DNA of 51,274 nucleotides, from the NCBI RefSeq assembly GCF_000312505.2, contig NZ_HG326229.1:1-51274 (forward strand). Direction: 5' to 3'. Made by a program: the position numbers and the translations under genes. Shown piece after piece: positions 18,933 to 27,900 of the stretch. This stretch comes from Fenollaria massiliensis. GTDB lineage: Bacteria > Bacillota > Clostridia > Tissierellales > Peptoniphilaceae. Under the pieces are notes generated by a model. That model worked only from the letters and a program-made list of their open reading frames with translations. It had not been told where the DNA came from and did not search any database. Within the stretch, counting starts at the first letter, position 1; each line of letters opens with the position of its first letter.

Positions 18933-19140
18933 GATTATGGTTTTATTGGTGAAATTTTACCGCTTTGTGGCACATAAGATTTTTCACAAGAGGCCCAGCT
19001 GTATTTTCACTCCAACTTGCTCTGAGTATGCGATGGAAGCTTTTGAAAAATATGGTTTTTTCAAAGGCTTGTATTTGTCTGTAAAAAGGGTTTTAAGATG
19101 CAATCCATGGTCGAAGGGCGGCTATGACCCGCTTGTATAG
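18925..19140 (+). CDS. yidD: Membrane protein insertion efficiency factor YidD
   Basis: 71 residues with the family signature [19 protein letters not shown] and the C-terminal [13 protein letters not shown]. An amphipathic membrane-associated protein that assists YidC-dependent insertion. It overlaps rnpA and is followed by yidC after 38 bases. Confidence 0.95.
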   Translation: MSRIMVLLVKFYRFVAHKIFHKRPSCIFTPTCSEYAMEAFEKYGFFKGLYLSVKRVLRCNPWSKGGYDPLV

Positions 19141-19178
19141 TTTTCCTTTAGGCTTTATTTATCGTTAGGAGGATTTAT

Positions 19179-19886
19179 ATGTTAGGTAAAATTTTAGGTT
19201 ACCTTTTTAATTTCATATATGATCAGCTTGCTAGCATGGGCGCGGAGCCTGCAAACTTCTCGTTTTTAGCGATGACTATCATAATCTCGACTGTTGTCGT
19301 GAAATTATTGGTTCTACCCTTACAAATTTCTTCTACTAAGAAGATGAAGAAGACTGCGGATTTGCAGCCTAAGGTTAAGGAGATTCAAGAGAAATATGGA
19401 TATGATCAACAGATCGCTTCTCAAAAGGTTATGGAGCTTTACAGAAAAGAGGGCGCGTCAATAACTGGCGGTTGTCTTCCACTACTTGTTCAGTTCCCTA
19501 TCTTGATTGCGTTCTTCCAAGTGTGCCAAAATCCTGCTGTTAACGCGTTTGGCGAAGCAAAGTATGCTGCGATGCAAAAGACTTTCTTCTGGATCAAGGA
19601 TTTATCTTTAGTTGATCCGTATTGGTACGGTCTTCCACTAATTGCAACGCTTGTAACTCTGTTAATGAGTGTGACTACTCCAAAGGTCGGCATGACTGAC
19701 CAGCAGCAAGCGAAGTCCATGAACATAATGCAGTATTTTATGCCACTAATGACATTTTTCTTTACAATTAAATATCCTGCTGGCCTAGCTTTATACTGGG
19801 CTGTGTCAAGCCTATTTGCTGCAATTCAACAATTTGTACAAAATAGGATCATTAAGAAAGAGGAGGTAATTGTAAGTGAAAAGTAG
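19179..19886 (+). CDS. yidC: Membrane protein insertase YidC/Oxa1 family
   Basis: 235 residues, the short Gram-positive form with five expected membrane segments. The family core GCLPLLVQFPILIAFFQ (about residues 101-117) and the late YPAGLALYW motif (about 196-204) are clear. In the first core helix the position usually held by the groove arginine appears to be lysine (VVVKLLVLPLQ), a conservative change. No lipobox cysteine is visible at the N-terminus. The gene ends within jag (11-base overlap). Confidence 0.95.
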   Translation: MLGKILGYLFNFIYDQLASMGAEPANFSFLAMTIIISTVVVKLLVLPLQISSTKKMKKTADLQPKVKEIQEKYGYDQQIASQKVMELYRKEGASITGGCLPLLVQFPILIAFFQVCQNPAVNAFGEAKYAAMQKTFFWIKDLSLVDPYWYGLPLIATLVTLLMSVTTPKVGMTDQQQAKSMNIMQYFMPLMTFFFTIKYPAGLALYWAVSSLFAAIQQFVQNRIIKKEEVIVSEK

Positions 19887-20637
19887 ATTTGAAGCAAAGA
19901 CTGTTGAAGACGCTATAAAGAAGGCTGAAACTCAGCTTGGTATGAGTAGAGAGCATTTCACTGTTGATGTTATAAATGAGGATACTAAGGGCTTTTTAGG
20001 TATCGGCGCAAAGGACGCTGTGATTGAGGTTATTTACGAAGAAGTGAGTGAATCTCACTGCGGATGCCATGACCATGAACATGGAGATGGACATGAGCAT
20101 GAACATGGACATGACCACTACCATAATCATGAAGAAGATGAAAATCATGAGCACCATGAAGATAATCATGTGAGTGCTGATGAAGAGCACATAAAGATAT
20201 TAAAAAATTTCTTGGACGAGTTCTTAAGACTATTTGAGGTAAAGGCTTCGTACAAGATTAATGAGTCTGACGAGATGATAAGCGTTTTTATCGATGGCGA
20301 AACATCTGATGATACATCGAAACTTATCGGCAAAAAGGGTTCTGTACTGGACTCTATGAACACGATAGCGCAAATCCAGCTAAACAAGAGTTTGACTGAG
20401 TTTAAGAGGCTTTACATCGACATCGGAGATTACAGAAAAAAAAGACAAGAAAAAGTTAGAGAGCTTGCTATACAAGGTTGTGAAAGGGCTAGAAAGTATG
20501 GTACTAAGGTTTCATTAGAGTACATGACTAGCTATGACAGACGTATCGTTCACGAAACCTTAGCAGGTATTGAAGGCGTAAAAACATTTTCTGAGGGCAA
20601 CGAGCCTCACAGAAGAGTTTGTATCATAGCGAAGTAA
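19876..20637 (+). CDS. jag: RNA-binding protein Jag (KhpB) with a histidine-rich linker
   Basis: Starts at GTG with an upstream GAGGAGG. Three domains can be placed: Jag_N at residues 1-55 (KGFLGIGAKDAVIEV), a KH domain at about 115-180 (IGKKGSVLDSMN) and an R3H domain at the C-terminus (RRIVHETLAG then EPHRRVCI). The linker at about residues 57-98 is packed with His, Asp and Glu (for example HEHEHGHDHYHNHEE). This family binds RNA and affects cell elongation and division. The usual linker is charged but not His-rich. Confidence 0.93.
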   Translation: MKSRFEAKTVEDAIKKAETQLGMSREHFTVDVINEDTKGFLGIGAKDAVIEVIYEEVSESHCGCHDHEHGDGHEHEHGHDHYHNHEEDENHEHHEDNHVSADEEHIKILKNFLDEFLRLFEVKASYKINESDEMISVFIDGETSDDTSKLIGKKGSVLDSMNTIAQIQLNKSLTEFKRLYIDIGDYRKKRQEKVRELAIQGCERARKYGTKVSLEYMTSYDRRIVHETLAGIEGVKTFSEGNEPHRRVCIIAK

Positions 20638-20641
20638 TTAG

Positions 20642-20664
20642 GAGGCTTATATAGCCTCTTTTTT
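20642..20664 (+). terminator. Intrinsic terminator after jag
   Basis: GAGGCT pairs with AGCCTC over a short AT loop, followed by six T. Confidence 0.85.
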
Positions 20665-20852
20665 ATTTATCTTAATGACAATGTTTATGTGAATGGATTT
20701 GCCACGATGAATAAAAAAGAAAATTTACTTTGATAAATTTTCTTGCTATTTTAAATAATGATATTTAAAATCTATATTAAAAAATACATAGCGTGTACGC
20801 ATCACGCACTAATATGATAAAAGAAGACAAAAAGAATAAAAAAGGAGAAGAA

Positions 20853-22208
20853 ATGAGAACGATTTGTGCAATATCAACTGCTATGCAGCCGGGCGCCATT
20901 GCCATCATCAGGATGAGCGGGTCGGGTAGTTTTGCTATTGCGAATAAAATTTTTCGCTCGGCAAGCGGCAAAGATGATTTTAAAAATAAATACATGTATT
21001 TCGGCAGGATCTACGACGGGGACGAATTCGTGGACGAAGTTCTAATCACGTTTATGAAGGCGCCAAATACCTACACTACAGAGGATATGGTCGAAATTTA
21101 TTCGCACGGTAGTGTAATTAGTCAAAGAAGGATACTTAATCTCTTACTAAAAAATGGCGCAGAACTTGCTGAGCGCGGCGAATTTACGAAGAAGGCCTTT
21201 ATTGGCGGCAGAATCGATATCACACAGGCTGAGGCTGTCGCTGATATGATCAACGCCAAGACCGACATGAGCTATAATTTGTCTTTAAAAGCTTTTGATG
21301 GCTCAGTTCGTGACTTTATTAATGGCCTTGCAGATAGCCTTAAGATGCTCATTGCAAACATCGAGGTCGCTATCGATTATCCAGAAGAAGACATAGAGGA
21401 AATTAGCTATGAGCGCATCACTAATACCTTGGAAAGCGTTAAAAATAGCTTAGCAGAGCACATCAAGCGTGCATCTACATCGACTCTAATTAAGGACGGC
21501 ATCAAAACGTCCATAGTCGGCGTGCCAAACGTAGGTAAATCCTCGCTTCTAAACACATTTACCCGCGAAGAAACTGCCATAGTCTCAAATATCGAGGGCA
21601 CTACACGTGACATGATCACCGAGTACATCGACCTTGAGGGCATCAGCCTTAAACTTATGGATACGGCTGGCATTCGTGAGGCATCGGACGAAATTGAGCG
21701 CATGGGTGTCGCCATATCGAAGAAGGCAATCAAGGACGCAGACTTAGTTCTAGCAGTTTTTGATTACTCAAAGCCTATGACAGACGGCGATAAAGAGATC
21801 ATTGACATGGTTCAAGGAAAAAAACACATATATATATTAAATAAGGTAGACGAAGGCGAGAACGGCGAGTATCTAGACCATTTCGAGCAAAATGCAAAAT
21901 ACATTTTAACGAGCCTAAAGACTGGCGAAGGCTTCGAAGCGCTTAAGGACATGATTAAAGAAATGTTCTTAGGTGGCGAAATTACTCAAGATGACCTAGT
22001 TTACGCCAATATCAGAGAGATGGATCTCTTAAATAAGGCGCACTCAGCCATAAGCGAGGCATTAAATGATGCTGAGCACAAACAAGTCTACGATCTACTC
22101 ATAGTCAACATCAGAGGCGCGCTCGATAGCCTTCTTGAAATACTTGGCGAGAAGCTCGACAGCGAGATACTTGATAAGATTTTTCAAAACTTTTGCATCG
22201 GCAAATAG
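20853..22208 (+). CDS. mnmE: tRNA modification GTPase MnmE
   Basis: With MnmG, installs the carboxymethylaminomethyl (or aminomethyl) group on wobble uridine of tRNAs. 451 residues. The tetrahydrofolate-binding N-terminal domain is followed by a G domain with GVPNVGKSSLLN, DTAG and NKVD, and the conserved C-terminus ends CIGK, holding the catalytic cysteine. The ATG at 20853 is chosen because GGAG lies just before it and MRTICAISTAMQPGAIAIIR is the normal N-terminus; an in-frame GTG 60 bases upstream has no ribosome binding site. mnmG follows after 18 bases. Confidence 0.96.
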   Translation: MRTICAISTAMQPGAIAIIRMSGSGSFAIANKIFRSASGKDDFKNKYMYFGRIYDGDEFVDEVLITFMKAPNTYTTEDMVEIYSHGSVISQRRILNLLLKNGAELAERGEFTKKAFIGGRIDITQAEAVADMINAKTDMSYNLSLKAFDGSVRDFINGLADSLKMLIANIEVAIDYPEEDIEEISYERITNTLESVKNSLAEHIKRASTSTLIKDGIKTSIVGVPNVGKSSLLNTFTREETAIVSNIEGTTRDMITEYIDLEGISLKLMDTAGIREASDEIERMGVAISKKAIKDADLVLAVFDYSKPMTDGDKEIIDMVQGKKHIYILNKVDEGENGEYLDHFEQNAKYILTSLKTGEGFEALKDMIKEMFLGGEITQDDLVYANIREMDLLNKAHSAISEALNDAEHKQVYDLLIVNIRGALDSLLEILGEKLDSEILDKIFQNFCIGK

Positions 22209-22226
22209 ACTAAAGGAAGTGATTTT

Positions 22227-24116
22227 ATGCAAAGAAGAGAAAAAACATATATTAGAGGCACGTTTGATGCAGTCGTAGTCGGCGCTGGACACGCTGGCTG
22301 CGAGGCGGCGCTTGCACTTGCCCGCCTTGGCAAAAAAACCGCGGTCATCACCATCAGCCTCGATGCAATCGCTGCGATGAGCTGCAATCCTAACATTGGC
22401 GGCACTGGCAAGGGTCATCTCGTTCGTGAGATTGACGCGCTTGGCGGCGAGATGGCGAAAAACATCGACAAAACTTACACTCAGTCGCGTATGCTAAACA
22501 CCTCAAAAGGCCCAGCCGTGCACTCTTTGCGCGTTCAGGCAGATAAGCAGGCCTACCACCGCGCGATGAAAAAGACGCTTGAAAACGAGCCAAACCTTAC
22601 CATAATCCAAGGTGAAGTGGACGAAGTTCTTTTTGATAATGGCACAGCGACTGGCGTTCGCATGACTACAGGCGCTGTACTTGAGGCGAAGGCTGTAATT
22701 TTGGCGACAGGCACCTACCTTAAAGGAAGAATATTTGAGGGCGAGCTAAATTACGAGTCGGGGCCCGATGGCCGCTTCCCTGCTCGCTATCTATCAGCGT
22801 CTTTAAATGAGAATGGCATTGATTTACGTAGAATGAAGACTGGAACACCAGCTAGAGTCCATAGGCGCAGCATCGACACGTCAAAGATGGCTATACAAGA
22901 GGGCGACAAGACCATAGTCCCCTTCTCATTTATGAATGAGGCGGACGCCATCCGCAAGGATCAAGCAGTTTGCTACCTAACATACACTACTAAGCCAATG
23001 CACGAATACATTTTGGCGCACATGGATCGCTCGGCGAGGACGCTTGGCGACATAACTGGCGAAGGACCACGCTATTGCCCAAGTATAGAGGATAAGGTTC
23101 TTCGTTTTAAGGACAAGGATCAGCACCAAGTTTTCATCGAGCCAGAGGGCACGGATACTGATGAAATGTACATCCAAGGCGTTTCGACTGCCCTTCCTGA
23201 GGAGATGCAAGTCGAGATGTATAGGATGATAGAGGGGCTTGAGCACTCCGAGATTATGAGAAGCGCCTACGCTATTGAATATGACTCAATCGACCCAACT
23301 TCCCTAAAGCTTAATCTTGAGTCCAAAAGTCATGATAATCTATTTTTCGCGGGCCAAATCAATGGTTCATCGGGCTATGAAGAGGCCGCCGCCCAAGGCA
23401 TCATGGCAGGCATCAACTGCTACTTAAAGCTTGAGGGCAAGGATCCCTTTATTATCAAGCGTAGCGAGGGCTACATAGGCGTTCTAATCGACGACCTCGT
23501 TACGAAAGGCACAAACGAGCCGTATCGTATGATGACGAGCCGCTGTGAATATAGACTAAGTCTAAGACAGGACAACGCTGACATGCGTCTTACAGAGTAC
23601 GCTTATAAGATAGGTCTTGCGAGCGAAGAGCGTTACAATCGCATGCTTGCTAAAAAGAAACGCATCGATGACGAGCTTGAAAAATTGAAATCGAAATCCA
23701 TTGGCCCAAAGGAAGAGACAAATGCTTACCTTGAAAGCCTTGGAACGACAGCGCTTAAGACGGCTGTAACACTTGAAGAACTGCTTCGCCGACCAGAAAT
23801 TCATTATAATAATCTCGCTAAGTTTATGGAGCTCGCACTAGATAAGCCGGACGAAATACTTGAGCTCGAGACAATCGTCAAGTACGATGGCTACATCAAG
23901 AAGCAAAATAAAGAGATAGAGAACTTTTTGAAGATGGAAGAGCGTTCACTTAAGGACTTTGATTATAGCTTAGTTAAGGGACTAAAGACCGAAGCAAAAG
24001 AAAAGCTCGAAAAGTTTAGACCGTCAAACCTTGGTCAAGCATCGAGAATCAGCGGAGTTTCGCCAGCCGACATCAACAACATCATCATATATATGGAAGT
24101 AAATAAACGCAAATGA
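22227..24116 (+). CDS. mnmG: tRNA uridine 5-carboxymethylaminomethyl modification enzyme MnmG
   Basis: FAD-dependent partner of MnmE, 629 residues, standard length. The N-terminal dinucleotide fold VVGAGHAGCEAALALARLG is near residue 12. MnmG signatures include GGTGKGHLVREIDALGG and GPDGRFPARYLS, and the C-terminal helical domain ends in RISGVSPADINNI. It overlaps the next gene by four bases. Confidence 0.97.
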   Translation: MQRREKTYIRGTFDAVVVGAGHAGCEAALALARLGKKTAVITISLDAIAAMSCNPNIGGTGKGHLVREIDALGGEMAKNIDKTYTQSRMLNTSKGPAVHSLRVQADKQAYHRAMKKTLENEPNLTIIQGEVDEVLFDNGTATGVRMTTGAVLEAKAVILATGTYLKGRIFEGELNYESGPDGRFPARYLSASLNENGIDLRRMKTGTPARVHRRSIDTSKMAIQEGDKTIVPFSFMNEADAIRKDQAVCYLTYTTKPMHEYILAHMDRSARTLGDITGEGPRYCPSIEDKVLRFKDKDQHQVFIEPEGTDTDEMYIQGVSTALPEEMQVEMYRMIEGLEHSEIMRSAYAIEYDSIDPTSLKLNLESKSHDNLFFAGQINGSSGYEEAAAQGIMAGINCYLKLEGKDPFIIKRSEGYIGVLIDDLVTKGTNEPYRMMTSRCEYRLSLRQDNADMRLTEYAYKIGLASEERYNRMLAKKKRIDDELEKLKSKSIGPKEETNAYLESLGTTALKTAVTLEELLRRPEIHYNNLAKFMELALDKPDEILELETIVKYDGYIKKQNKEIENFLKMEERSLKDFDYSLVKGLKTEAKEKLEKFRPSNLGQASRISGVSPADINNIIIYMEVNKRK

Positions 24117-24913
24117 TTTATGTGATTATAGCACTCGCCGCGCTAATGGTACTCGCCTTCTTCATCATGTGGAAGAAAAAATTAGTTGTTTCTGAATACA
24201 CAGTAAAAGCACCGGTGGATATGGATCTACTTATTTTATCGGATTTGCACTCGATGGACTTCGGAGAAAATCAAAGAGAGCTGCTTGATATAGTCGATAG
24301 CATTCCCTTTGACGCGATACTAATGCCTGGTGATATATTTGATGACAAGATCGACGACAAAAAGGGATATGAATTTATAGAAGGCATTAAAAAATACAAG
24401 TGCTACTACATTTTAGGCAATAACGAGATCATCTCCGGAAAGGCCGAGCTGCACATGAATAAGCTCGCGTCCATGGGCATCAAAGTTTTGGACGATGGCA
24501 AGGCCATTATCAAAGCAGATGAAAAAGATGTAGAAATTTGGGGCTTTAGAGACAGGCACCCTTGGCGAATGAAAGATTATGCGGCGCATGTGGCTCGCAC
24601 TCTTGCTTCCGACACAGATGGCCATGATTATCGCATAGTTCTCTCGCATAAGCCACTTACGAAGGATGAGTTTAAGGACTTAAACGCAGACTTGATTATC
24701 GCAGGCCACGCACATGGTGGTCAATGGCGCCTACCTCCTATAAATAACGGAGTTTTCGCGCCGAACCAAGGAATATTTCCAAAGTATGCTGGCGGCGTAT
24801 ATGAGGCGAACGGCAGATACGAAGTCGTTTCGAGAGGCCTCGCGCGCGGACTAAAGCTCGTGCCGCGGCTAAACAATCCGCCTGAGATAGTTTTACTACA
24901 CTTAAGAAAATAA
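24113..24913 (+). CDS. Membrane-anchored metallophosphoesterase
   Basis: 266 residues. One N-terminal membrane segment (about residues 2-20) is followed by a calcineurin-like phosphoesterase domain: LSDLHSMDFG near 43, MPGDIFDD near 77, LGNNEI near 103, LSHKPL near 178 and AGHAHGGQWRLP near 196. The pattern resembles YkuE/YaeI-type enzymes; the substrate is unknown. It sits between mnmG and rsmG, which are neighbours in most Firmicutes, and overlaps mnmG by four bases, so it is a coupled insertion into the operon. Confidence 0.88.
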   Translation: MIYVIIALAALMVLAFFIMWKKKLVVSEYTVKAPVDMDLLILSDLHSMDFGENQRELLDIVDSIPFDAILMPGDIFDDKIDDKKGYEFIEGIKKYKCYYILGNNEIISGKAELHMNKLASMGIKVLDDGKAIIKADEKDVEIWGFRDRHPWRMKDYAAHVARTLASDTDGHDYRIVLSHKPLTKDEFKDLNADLIIAGHAHGGQWRLPPINNGVFAPNQGIFPKYAGGVYEANGRYEVVSRGLARGLKLVPRLNNPPEIVLLHLRK

Positions 24914-24929
24914 TGTTCCACGTGGAACA
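24914..24929. promoter_or_regulatory. parS: parS site 1
   Basis: TGTTCCACGTGGAACA, a perfect 16-bp palindrome differing from the Bacillus parS consensus by one symmetrical change. It lies between the phosphoesterase gene and rsmG. ParB would load here. Confidence 0.92.
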
Positions 24930-24944
24930 TTTGAAAGGATATAT

Positions 24945-25646
24945 ATGCTAAAAGATTATTTTAATGAGATTAATATAAACGCTACGGATAAGCAGCTCTC
25001 TGAGCTAGAACGTTTCAAGGACTTGCTCGTGGAGAAAAACAAGGTCATGAACCTAACTGGCATCACCGAGTCAGACGAGGTCGACAGGCTTCACTTCACC
25101 GACAGCGCCTACCCTCTTACTCTGCCTGAATTAAAAAATGCGAAGAAAATAATAGACGTAGGTACTGGCGCCGGCTTCCCTGGCGTTGTTCTGAAAATAC
25201 TCGCTCCAGAAAAAGAAATTTTACTCAACGATAGTTTATTAAAAAGATTAAAATTTTTGGACGAAGTCATCTTGGATTTGGACTTAAAGGATATAGAGAC
25301 AGTTCACGCAAGGAGCGAAGACCTTGCTCACGTCGCAGCGCATAGAGAGGCCTACGACGTCGCCATCTCAAGAGCAGTCGCTCGCCTAGCCACACTTACA
25401 GAGTATATGCTCGGCTTCGTGAAAGTCGGCGGATATATGCTGTCGATGAAAAGCGGCGATATAGATGAAGAAGCAGCCGAAGCGAAAAAAGCTATTGAGG
25501 TTCTTGGCGGTGAAATAGTTAACATTCATAAATATAGATTGTTTGACGAATTTGATAGATCGATTGTGGTTATTAAAAAAATAAAACCTATGCCAAAGAA
25601 ATACCCACGCGGCAAGAACTTAGCTAAAAGCTCTCCTTTAATATAA
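24945..25646 (+). CDS. rsmG: 16S rRNA (guanine-N7)-methyltransferase RsmG
   Basis: SAM-dependent enzyme that methylates a guanine of the 530 loop of 16S rRNA. 233 residues. The SAM-binding motif IDVGTGAGFPGVVLKIL is near residue 70, and the downstream VAISRAVARLATLTEY segment is typical. The C-terminus is basic and ends in KYPRGKNLAKSSPL, close to family endings. A terminator follows. Confidence 0.95.
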   Translation: MLKDYFNEININATDKQLSELERFKDLLVEKNKVMNLTGITESDEVDRLHFTDSAYPLTLPELKNAKKIIDVGTGAGFPGVVLKILAPEKEILLNDSLLKRLKFLDEVILDLDLKDIETVHARSEDLAHVAAHREAYDVAISRAVARLATLTEYMLGFVKVGGYMLSMKSGDIDEEAAEAKKAIEVLGGEIVNIHKYRLFDEFDRSIVVIKKIKPMPKKYPRGKNLAKSSPLI

Positions 25647-25664
25647 TAAGAATACCTTTTGTTT

Positions 25665-25696
25665 AGCGATGCTATTTATTTAGCGTCGCTTTTTTT
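25665..25696 (+). terminator. Intrinsic terminator after rsmG
   Basis: AGCGATGCT pairs with AGCGTCGCT (one G-U) and is followed by seven or more T. It separates the mnmE-rsmG group from parAB. Confidence 0.85.
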
Positions 25697-25717
25697 ATGC
25701 TCGCCACTATATAATAA

Positions 25718-26037
25718 GAAAAGTGATTTTCATTAATAAAGATCAAATATATTAAATTAATTTTAAATTTGCAGAGAAATCAAGATGATTTTGCGTTGTA
25801 CAGAATTTTTTGGAGTGAGGTGTGCAATCGCACTCCGCAGCGACAAAATAATTCGAAACTAGCAAAAGGGCTTGATTTAATGCAAATTTGATGAGCTGGC
25901 CGAGGAGGACATCTAGTGGAGCGCAGCGTAACGAATATGAATTTTCAAGCGAACGAGCTTTTAGAAATTTCCAATTTGGGAAGCCTAAGTCACGAGTAAT
26001 ACACTTTTCGTTATTATCATCAAACTAATCACTTTTC
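25718..26037. repeat. Family A element, copy 4, with family B nested inside
   Basis: Bounded by GAAAAGTG (25718-25725) and two CACTTTTCG ends (to 26009 and 26037). A complete family B hairpin (25765-25889) sits in the left arm. The right arm, including TTTAGAAATTTCCAATTTGG, nearly matches copy 1 at 504-858. It fills most of the rsmG-parA gap. Confidence 0.75.
25765..25889. repeat. Family B element, copy 4
   Basis: AAATTTGCA (25765-25773) pairs with TGCAAATTT (25881-25889); AAATCAAG (25777-25784) with CTTGATTT (25871-25878); TTTTGC with GCAAAA; GAATT with AATTC; GGAGTG with CACTCC around GTGC/GCAC. It is the best-formed copy. Confidence 0.8.
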
Positions 26038-26081
26038 GAATATCATCACCAATTAAATTCATTATATCAGCTCAATAAAAA

Positions 26082-26097
26082 TGTTCCACGTGGAACA
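26082..26097. promoter_or_regulatory. parS: parS site 2
   Basis: Same TGTTCCACGTGGAACA palindrome, 206 bases before the parA start. Confidence 0.92.
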
Positions 26098-26126
26098 TCT
26101 ATCGACACAACTCCATTTCCATAAAA

Positions 26127-26142
26127 TGTTCCACGTGGAACA
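26127..26142. promoter_or_regulatory. parS: parS site 3
   Basis: Third identical palindrome, 45 bases after site 2 (start to start). The pair lies upstream of the parAB promoter, so ParB may also regulate its own operon. Confidence 0.92.
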
Positions 26143-26240
26143 TTCCTTAAAACTCAGTAAACAAGCCTATCGACACAGCCATTACAATCGTTCGAGTTCT
26201 AGGCGAAATTTTTACAGAATTGGCTTGTCAAAAACCACTA

Positions 26241-26269
26241 TTGAAATTTATTCACAAATATGCTATTAT
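26241..26269 (+). promoter_or_regulatory. Promoter of parAB
   Basis: TTGAAA (26241-26246), a 17-bp spacer and TATTAT (26264-26269), with the start codon 19 bases further on and a GAGGTG ribosome binding site between. Confidence 0.65.
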
Positions 26270-26287
26270 TAACTTAGAGGTGATTTC

Positions 26288-27058
26288 ATGTCCAAAACTA
26301 TTGTCATATTTAATCAAAAAGGAGGCGTCGGCAAAACAACGACAGCCATCAACCTAAGCTATGCGCTTGCAAAGCTTGGCCAGAGGGTCTTGTGCGTCGA
26401 CATGGATGCTCAGTCAAACCTATCGAGCGGTCTTCTTGAAGACTATAGCGAGGCGGCTTCGTCCACATACACGCTTCTTACAGACGATAAAAAAGACATC
26501 AGATCACTAATAAAGCCGACTAAGCTAGATAAGCTCCATGTCATCGATTCATCGACAGACATCGCGGGACTTGAGATCGAGCTTGCACAAAAAGGCGATT
26601 GGAAAGAGATCTTAAAGCGCCGTTTGGACGAGATTAAAAGTGATTACGATTTCATTTTTATAGACTCGCCGCCGTCACTTGGCATCCTTTCAATCATGAG
26701 CCTCGCAGCCGCAAACTCAGTCATCATCCCGATACAGGCCGAGTACTACGCACTTGAAGGCGTTTCAAAGCTCATTAAGACCATAGAGCTAGTCAAAGAA
26801 AATTATAATCAGGCACTTACAATCGAAGGCGTTCTGATCACCATGTTTGACGCGAGAAATAATCTTCACACCGAAGTCTTCTCCGAAGTTCAAAACTTCT
26901 TTGGCACGAAGCTCTACACAGCGGTCATTAACCGCAACATCCGTCTTGCAGAGGCGCCAAGCTACTCCATGAGCATTTTCGAGTACGACAAAGCTTCAAA
27001 GGGAGCCGAAAATTACATGAATCTAGCCGAAGAATTTTTACAAAAGCAAGGAAGGTGA
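26288..27058 (+). CDS. parA: Chromosome partitioning ATPase ParA (Soj)
   Basis: 256 residues. The deviant Walker A KGGVGKTTTAINLSYALA is at residues 11-28, and IDSPPSLGILS (Walker B/A' region) near 122. It uses nucleoid-bound ATPase gradients to separate origins and can modulate DnaA. Position next to parB and three parS sites confirms the role. parB follows after four bases. Confidence 0.96.
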   Translation: MSKTIVIFNQKGGVGKTTTAINLSYALAKLGQRVLCVDMDAQSNLSSGLLEDYSEAASSTYTLLTDDKKDIRSLIKPTKLDKLHVIDSSTDIAGLEIELAQKGDWKEILKRRLDEIKSDYDFIFIDSPPSLGILSIMSLAAANSVIIPIQAEYYALEGVSKLIKTIELVKENYNQALTIEGVLITMFDARNNLHTEVFSEVQNFFGTKLYTAVINRNIRLAEAPSYSMSIFEYDKASKGAENYMNLAEEFLQKQGR

Positions 27059-27062
27059 TTAT

Positions 27063-27899
27063 ATGGCGAAAAAACTTGGCAAGGGCCTAGGCAGCCTCCT
27101 AGGCGTTGAAAGCATCACAGAAATCACAGAAAAGTCCAAAACCGAGCTAGTTGATATGGATATGGCATTGGTAGTGCCAACAGAGGCACAGCCGCGTCAG
27201 CTATTTAACGACGATACAATCAAAGAATTGGCAGAGTCCATAGAGAAAAACGGCTTACTTCAGCCAATAGTACTTAGACCAATGGCGAGTGGCAAATATC
27301 AGATTATAGCCGGCGAAAGACGTTACAGAGCCTTTAAAAAGCTAGATAGAAAAGTCATCCCAGCCATCGTCAGAGACTATAAGGACGAAGAAGTTGATAA
27401 GCTTCAACTCGTTGAAAATGTTCAAAGAGAGGACTTAAACCCTTATGACGAGGCCATTGCTTATTTAAAATTAAAAGAAAAGTACGGACTAAAGCAAGAG
27501 GACATCGCCAAAGCAGTTGGCAAATCCCGTCCATATATTTCAAATATGACAAGGATATTATCCCTTGAAAATGAGATACTTGAAATGCTTAAGAAGGGCG
27601 AGATTACAGTATCACACGCAAAACTTATCTTGTCACTAGATACAAAAGAAGAGCGATTAAAACTTGCTCATAAAATAAAAGACGCAGGCCTAACAGTTAA
27701 AAAGACAGAAGAAAATACACGTAAGCCAAAGAAGGCAAAGCCAGAAGATATCTACATCAAAGACATCCGCGAAAGACTTGAAGACTTTTTATCAACAAAA
27801 GTTTCGATCAAGCACACAAAACGCGGCGGCTCCATCACGATCGATTATTACACAGATGACGACCTAACAAGGCTTACAGACTTGATCACGGAGGATTAG
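27063..27899 (+). CDS. parB: Chromosome partitioning protein ParB (Spo0J)
   Basis: 278 residues. The N-terminal CTPase motif GERRYRA is near residue 84, and the ENVQREDLNPYDEAIAY segment near 118. The helix-turn-helix EDIAKAVGKSRPYISN near residue 147 recognises parS, and a C-terminal dimerisation segment follows. KLGKGLGSLLG near the N-terminus matches the ParA-contact sequence. Its stop codon is one base before the next start, linking a PhzF-like gene to the operon. Confidence 0.96.
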   Translation: MAKKLGKGLGSLLGVESITEITEKSKTELVDMDMALVVPTEAQPRQLFNDDTIKELAESIEKNGLLQPIVLRPMASGKYQIIAGERRYRAFKKLDRKVIPAIVRDYKDEEVDKLQLVENVQREDLNPYDEAIAYLKLKEKYGLKQEDIAKAVGKSRPYISNMTRILSLENEILEMLKKGEITVSHAKLILSLDTKEERLKLAHKIKDAGLTVKKTEENTRKPKKAKPEDIYIKDIRERLEDFLSTKVSIKHTKRGGSITIDYYTDDDLTRLTDLITED

Positions 27900-27900
27900 T

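Noticed and set aside
26081-26272. Small ORF over the parS pair
   Set aside because: The repeated MFHVEH peptide is simply the parS palindrome translated twice; there is no ribosome binding site.
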